In this document: positions 60,098 through 64,000 of the stretch, in pieces
Numbering within the stretch: position 1 is the first letter of the stretch
Layout: the number at the start of each line of letters is the position of its first letter
From: Serratia ureilytica
Lineage (GTDB): Bacteria > Pseudomonadota > Gammaproteobacteria > Enterobacterales > Enterobacteriaceae
NCBI RefSeq assembly: GCF_013375155.1
Contig: NZ_JABXOF010000001.1
Span: 496,001-560,000, forward strand
Direction: 5' to 3'
DNA length: 64,000 nt
The notes under the pieces: model-generated
The model's input: the letters and a program-made list of their open reading frames with translations, nothing else
Told to the model about the DNA's origin: nothing
Databases searched by the model: none
Program-made: the position numbers and the translations under genes

Positions 60098-60285
60098 GCT
60101 TTTGCGTGCTGAGAACTTGACGGTCGCCCGCAGGAAATGCGAACGGCTATTGATAAGGGCTACGCATCGGTGAGATTATGCGGTCATCAAGGCAGGCCGC
60201 TCGGATGCCTGCTGCTGTCAGGCGTGACCGGCACGATAATTAACGCCGCCTTATCGATTTTGCTTAATACTCTTAGGAGACAGAG

Positions 60286-60498
60286 ATGAACTGGTATCAA
60301 GTCGCCCTATGGACCATGATTTTTCTCAAGTCCGGCGCTTTCCTGGTGTTCGTATGGTGGTGGATGTTCAAACGTGCGACCAAACCCTATGAGCGTCCGA
60401 AAGACGTTGTGGTCGACGAGACGCCGTATGACGATAGCCTTACGATGGAAGAGGTGATGAAGAATCACGGCATCGTACGGACTGAAAAGCCGCTCTGA
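60286..60498 (+). CDS. Small single-helix membrane protein of unknown function
   Basis: A 70-residue protein not recognised. Residues about 5-28 (VALWTMIFLKSGAFLVFVWWWMF) form one transmembrane helix, followed by a basic FKRATK stop-transfer and a charged C-terminal tail (DVVVDETPYDDSLTMEEVMKNHG). Good ribosome site TTAGGAGAC precedes ATG 60286. It is bounded by the serT and its own terminator, so it is a separate short unit. E. coli K-12 has no counterpart here that I know of. Real coding is supported by the ribosome site, the amphipathic plan and its terminator. Confidence 0.75.
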   Translation: MNWYQVALWTMIFLKSGAFLVFVWWWMFKRATKPYERPKDVVVDETPYDDSLTMEEVMKNHGIVRTEKPL

Positions 60499-60522
60499 TC
60501 GTCGAATATCTGTGTTGCTATC

Positions 60523-60552
60523 AACCCGAGCCTGTGGCGCTCGGGTTTTTTA
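60523..60552 (+). terminator. Rho-independent terminator of the small membrane protein gene
   Basis: Stem AACCCGAGC / GCTCGGGTT, 7-base loop, then TTTTTT. 25 bases past the stop. Confidence 0.93.
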
Positions 60553-61330
60553 TTCCCGCCGTTACTCGCGAAGCATCCCTTTTCCCCTATCTTGTTTGAC
60601 CCCTGTAGCGATTTATTTAAATGAATTATCTTTCAGTATATTTTTTAATATACTTTAAAGGTGGGTTTTATATTGATAGGGAAAGATATATTTTTCTCTG
60701 AAAAATTCACCCTTATCGACTGAGCAAAGAAAAATTCGGACGCTGTTTCTTGTGTGTCTGAATATTCATGTGCAGAGAGTATCGCATTTCCGGGCTACTC
60801 CTATAGCGGTAGGTCGGATAATTTTTAAGGTAGGGGAAAAGTAAACCTTACGTGGAGGGATGAGGAGGGTTAAGGAATCTAAGATTTTTCTTTGTGTGTT
60901 TTTTCTTTTTATATCAATGGCTTTTTGTTTTTTATGCCACAAGCGCTTTTATGAGGAAATGGCGGCCATCATTTAACCCGCGCAGTAAGCAGCCTGCCGT
61001 ACTCACTCTTTTAAGGCACACATCCTTCCGGTCATTGCTCGATTCATTTTTTTTATTGTCATGAAAATTATTTGATTCGATGTTGCAATTTTTTTGTCTT
61101 TGGAATTAATATGTCCTGCATCTGGCGGTGAATGAGATTTTTCCCATTGCCGGATACCTTTTAGAATACACTTGGATATATATAAATATATACCGTCGCA
61201 TATAAACTTTTAGATGGCAGGATGCTGTCAATACTCTGCTATTGCCTAAGCTTCGTTAGCCTCTAAACGGTTTAATGGTGTAGGTCATTTTATATATGCT
61301 CTCTCAGCGAAGAAAGTAATGGGGTTTATT
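60553..61330. other. AT-rich non-coding region upstream of the fimbrial operon
   Basis: 778 bases, markedly more A/T-rich than the rest of the window, with no credible gene. It holds an 8-bp inverted repeat AGTATATT / AATATACT (60635-60654), A/T tracts such as 61179-61193, and many T-runs, features that favour H-NS binding. No paired 9-bp repeats marking a fim-type invertible switch and no recombinase gene are visible. The pilin promoter must be in it; weak hexamers occur near 61271-61300. Confidence 0.6.
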
Positions 61331-61915
61331 ATGATTAAGCAAGGCATCTCTTTGGCGGTATTGGCTGCCGCGTTAACATCTGTGGGCGCAACGGCGGCAG
61401 ATAATTCCGCCGGTGGCGTTATTTCGTTTAGCGGTGCCGTTACGGATACCACTTGTACCATCAATGGCGGGAAAAGCGCCGATTTTACCGTTGCGCTCAG
61501 CCCGATTTCCGTGACTGATGCGGGCACCGTGGTCGGCCCCATCACCAAAAACAAGAAATCTTTCTCGCTGACGTTCTCCGGCTGCACGCCGGCGGCGGGA
61601 ACGGCCGGTACGCCGCTGAAGATCTACTTCTCTTCGGCGAATAATATCTCTACCGACGGGAAATATCTGCTGAACAGCTCCGTGAATGAAAGCGACGCCG
61701 CCGTAGCGAAAAACGTCGGTTTTTCTCTGGCTGAGCCGGGTTCATCCACGCCGATTCCGTTGAACGTGCCTTATGTCACCAAGATCAAAGGCGATAAAAC
61801 GGCGCCGGATGCCGAAACGCTGACGCTGGACGCCTATTACTACAAGACCAATGCGTTGGAAGCAAAAGTGGGGGAATTGAGTTCCAACGTGACTTACACC
61901 ATTTCTTACCTGTAA
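61331..61915 (+). CDS. Type 1-like fimbrial major subunit (pilin)
   Basis: A 194-residue pilin. Signal peptide residues 1-23 (ending GATAA) precede DNSAGGVISFSGAVTDTTC. The two fimbrillin cysteines are Cys42 and Cys85 (FSGCTPA), and the C-terminal donor-strand motif ends YTISYL with the penultimate Tyr. ATG 61331 has GGGG six bases upstream; an upstream ATG at 61319 in frame is weaker. First gene of a chaperone-usher operon. I do not assign a specific fimbria name. Confidence 0.93.
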   Translation: MIKQGISLAVLAAALTSVGATAADNSAGGVISFSGAVTDTTCTINGGKSADFTVALSPISVTDAGTVVGPITKNKKSFSLTFSGCTPAAGTAGTPLKIYFSSANNISTDGKYLLNSSVNESDAAVAKNVGFSLAEPGSSTPIPLNVPYVTKIKGDKTAPDAETLTLDAYYYKTNALEAKVGELSSNVTYTISYL

Positions 61916-61923
61916 TTGCAATT

Positions 61924-61958
61924 AAGCCAGGCCTGCGCCCAAGGCAAAGGCCTGGCTT
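61924..61958 (+). terminator. Intercistronic hairpin between pilin and chaperone genes
   Basis: 10-bp perfect stem AAGCCAGGCC / GGCCTGGCTT with a 15-base loop, starting 9 bases after the pilin stop, no T-run. Such hairpins stabilise or partly attenuate mRNA so that pilin exceeds the assembly proteins. Confidence 0.65.
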
Positions 61959-61969
61959 CTGGGGTGACT

Positions 61970-62665
61970 ATGAAACAGTGCTTAATCTTTGCTGGATTGT
62001 TTCTCAGCAGCTTTTGCGCCGATGCCAATATTGTAATTAATGGAACGCGCGTTATTTATCCGGAAAAAAACAAGGATGTTATCGTTCAGTTAGTCAACAA
62101 TGGTGACGATCCGGCACTGGTGCAGGCATGGATTGATGACGGTGATATAAACTCGACGCCTGAAACGGCAAACGTGCCGTTCTTGTTATCCCCGCCGGTT
62201 GTGAAAGTTGCCGGAAATAATGGCCAGCAATTACGCATACAAAAAATGAACGCTGCGCTTCCCGGCGATCGTGAGTCGGTATTTTATTTGAATGTGCTGG
62301 ATATCCCGCCTACGCCGGAGAATTTGCAGGGCGTCAATACGCTGCAATTAGCCATCAAATCACGCATCAAGCTATTTTATCGCCCGGCAGGGTTAACCGG
62401 CAGTGTCAATAACATCACCGACTTCATTGAACTCCAGGCGGCGGGGAAGGGATTTAAGGTTATCAACAAAGGCCCTTACTATTTTACGTTGGCCAATGTT
62501 GATCAGAAAGGCAAAAAGAATCTGTTGGTCGATTCAGTGATGGTCGGGCCATATTCCAGCCTCTTTGCCCCGACCAAAGTTGGCGTGAGCCGGAATATTC
62601 CCTACACCCTGCTCTATATCGACGACCTGGGGGCTTATAAATCTAAAGCCATTACAGCCCGCTAA
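61970..62665 (+). CDS. Periplasmic fimbrial chaperone (PapD/FimC family)
   Basis: A 231-residue chaperone. Signal peptide about 1-19 (MKQCLIFAGLFLSSFCADA). The immunoglobulin-like N-domain begins NIVINGTRVIYPEKNKDVIVQLVN; the conserved pilin-binding region LLSPPVVKVAGNNGQQLRI and YLNVLDIPP follow, then KSRIKLFYRPAGL at the domain junction. It folds subunits and carries them to the usher. ATG 61970 follows GGGGTGAC; an in-frame start at 61916 lies inside the hairpin. The usher gene starts 15 bases after its stop. Confidence 0.94.
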   Translation: MKQCLIFAGLFLSSFCADANIVINGTRVIYPEKNKDVIVQLVNNGDDPALVQAWIDDGDINSTPETANVPFLLSPPVVKVAGNNGQQLRIQKMNAALPGDRESVFYLNVLDIPPTPENLQGVNTLQLAIKSRIKLFYRPAGLTGSVNNITDFIELQAAGKGFKVINKGPYYFTLANVDQKGKKNLLVDSVMVGPYSSLFAPTKVGVSRNIPYTLLYIDDLGAYKSKAITAR

Positions 62666-62679
62666 CGTGAAGAACGGCC

Positions 62680-64000
62680 ATGAAGCTTAAACTAAAATTG
62701 CTTTCGATACTGACCGCATCTGTATTCATACCGTTAAATAAAGCATCGGCGATGAAATTCGACACTTCTCTATTGGCCGGTGCGTCCAGCGAATCCGATC
62801 TGTCGCGTTTTTACCTCAATAATGACATGCCGGCAGGCACGCAAACGGTCGACGTGTATGTCAACCAGAGTTGGAAAGGGCGGTTCTTGTTGCAGTTCGG
62901 CGAACATAAAGGCGATATTCGCATCGCCCATCGTGACGCCGCCCTGTTGGGCATCGATATGAGTCGTTTGTCCATCGGGGTGGACAAGGGGCCGATCCCC
63001 GTCCAAACGTTAGTGCAAGGAGGAAGGGCGGACTTCGATGTGGGGACGTTGAGCCTTAAGCTGACGGTGCCCCAGTCGCGAGTGATTCGCGCAGAGGCCG
63101 GCTATGTTGACGCCAAATTTTGGGATCGCGGCGTGCCTGCGTTGCTGCTGGCCTATAACGCCACCTATTACCACGTGCAGTCGTTGCAGGGCGACAAGGC
63201 GTCAAACGACGATTTCTATACCGGTTTGGAATCGGGGATCAATCTGGCGGGTTGGCAATTCAGAGACAGCAGCAATTTCCGCAGCAGTTCGCGGCAAGGC
63301 AGCGATTGGCAAAATAATACTCGCTATGTGCAGCGTGGCTTCGCCGCCATCAAATCGAACCTGACGATGGGCGATTTCTATTCGCCGGGTGATTTGTTCG
63401 ACTCGATTCGGGTGCGGGGCGGCGCTTTAGCCTCGGATATCAACATGCGGCCCAATTCGCAGCAGGGCTTTTCGCCGATAGTACGGGGCGTGGCGCAGAG
63501 CAATGCCCTGGTGAAAGTATTGCAAAACGGCAACCTCATCTATCAGGAGAACGTGCCGCCGGGCGCCTTTACGCTGGACAATATATTGCCGACCGGTTCT
63601 GCGGGGGATCTGTTGGTCGTGGTCAGGGAAGCCGACGGGCGGGAACAATCCTTTACCGTGCCGTTTTCCGCCGTTCCCAACATGTTGAAGCAGGGCGTCA
63701 GCAAATATGGCCTGGTGGCCGGTAAGGTCAATCAGGCGGATACCGACTATGCGCCCGCTTTCGTGCAGGGCACGCTGCAGTACGGCTTCAATAATCTGGT
63801 CACCGGTTACGCCGGTACGATCCTCAGCGAGGACTATCGCGCCTGGCTGCTGGGCAGTGGCTGGAATCTGCCGTTCGGCGCGGTATCCGTCGATGTGACT
63901 CAGGCCTCGACGCATTTGCAGGATCGCAACGAGAATGGGCAAAGTTTTCGGATCGCCTACAGCAAGTTTTTGGACGCTACCGCAACCAACTTCACGCTGG
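62680..64000 (+). CDS. Outer-membrane usher (FimD/PapC family), 5' part
   Basis: The reading frame opens at ATG 62680 and has no stop in the remaining 440 codons. The signal peptide (MKLKLKLLSILTASVFIPLNKASA) is followed by an N-terminal domain that starts MKFDTSLLAGASSESDLSRF and contains a typical usher strand YVNQSWKGRFLLQF. Later sequence fits the start of the 24-strand barrel. The usual usher length is about 800-860, so half is outside the window. The frame is real despite short overlapping minus-strand frames. Confidence 0.9.
   Translation, partial: MKLKLKLLSILTASVFIPLNKASAMKFDTSLLAGASSESDLSRFYLNNDMPAGTQTVDVYVNQSWKGRFLLQFGEHKGDIRIAHRDAALLGIDMSRLSIGVDKGPIPVQTLVQGGRADFDVGTLSLKLTVPQSRVIRAEAGYVDAKFWDRGVPALLLAYNATYYHVQSLQGDKASNDDFYTGLESGINLAGWQFRDSSNFRSSSRQGSDWQNNTRYVQRGFAAIKSNLTMGDFYSPGDLFDSIRVRGGALASDINMRPNSQQGFSPIVRGVAQSNALVKVLQNGNLIYQENVPPGAFTLDNILPTGSAGDLLVVVREADGREQSFTVPFSAVPNMLKQGVSKYGLVAGKVNQADTDYAPAFVQGTLQYGFNNLVTGYAGTILSEDYRAWLLGSGWNLPFGAVSVDVTQASTHLQDRNENGQSFRIAYSKFLDATATNFTL

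Noticed and set aside
60553-61330. Possible fim-type invertible phase switch upstream of the pilin.
   Set aside because: No pair of matching inverted repeats flanks a promoter-sized segment, and no tyrosine recombinase gene is present.

Overview
The window is a GC-rich enterobacterial chromosome segment, most likely from Serratia (S. marcescens group). Gene order follows the E. coli 20-22 min region closely: ycaQ-ycaR-kdsB, cmoM-mukFEB, ldtD-mepK-gloC-aspC-ompF-asnS-pncB-pepN, ssuEADCB, pyrD-zapC-ycbX-rlmKL-uup-pqiABC-rmf, fabA-lonH-matP-ompA-sulA-tfoX-yccS-yccF-helD-mgsA-csgI-yccU-hspQ-rlmI-acyP-tusE-yccA-serT. The proteins resemble their E. coli counterparts strongly. The Serratia assignment is inference from protein sequence and gene complement; no species marker was searched.

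Layout. Positions 1-5.3 kb hold envelope and tRNA-modification genes (ycaQ, ycaR-kdsB, ycbJ, elyC, cmoM). cmoM runs directly into the MukBEF condensin operon (5.3-11.8 kb). Peptidoglycan enzymes ldtD and mepK, the glyoxalase gloC, aspC, the porin ompF with an OmpR box, asnS and pncB follow. A membrane diguanylate cyclase, absent from this place in E. coli K-12, lies between pncB and pepN. Then come the sulfonate operon ssuEADCB, pyrD with a PurR box and a pyrimidine-responsive leader hairpin, zapC, ycbX, rlmKL-uup, the paraquat-inducible lipid-transport operon pqiABC, and rmf (56 codons, easily missed).

Between rmf and fabA, which are adjacent in E. coli, sits a two-gene cassette: an HxlR-family winged-helix regulator overlapping a complete second beta-ketoacyl-ACP synthase (FabF-like). 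A perfect 13-bp palindrome overlaps the likely promoter. This is the least expected element of the window. fabA itself keeps FadR and FabR boxes. sulA has a consensus LexA box, and the ompA promoter is recognisable.

The right end departs from E. coli after tRNA-Ser(UGA). There is a small one-helix membrane protein of unknown role, about 0.8 kb of AT-rich non-coding DNA, and the start of a chaperone-usher fimbrial operon (pilin, chaperone, and usher cut by the window end). No CRISPR array, insertion sequence, prophage or rRNA gene is visible. Most genes are ordinary conserved chromosome; the points of interest are the HxlR/FabF cassette, the diguanylate cyclase, several regulatory sites and the fimbrial region.
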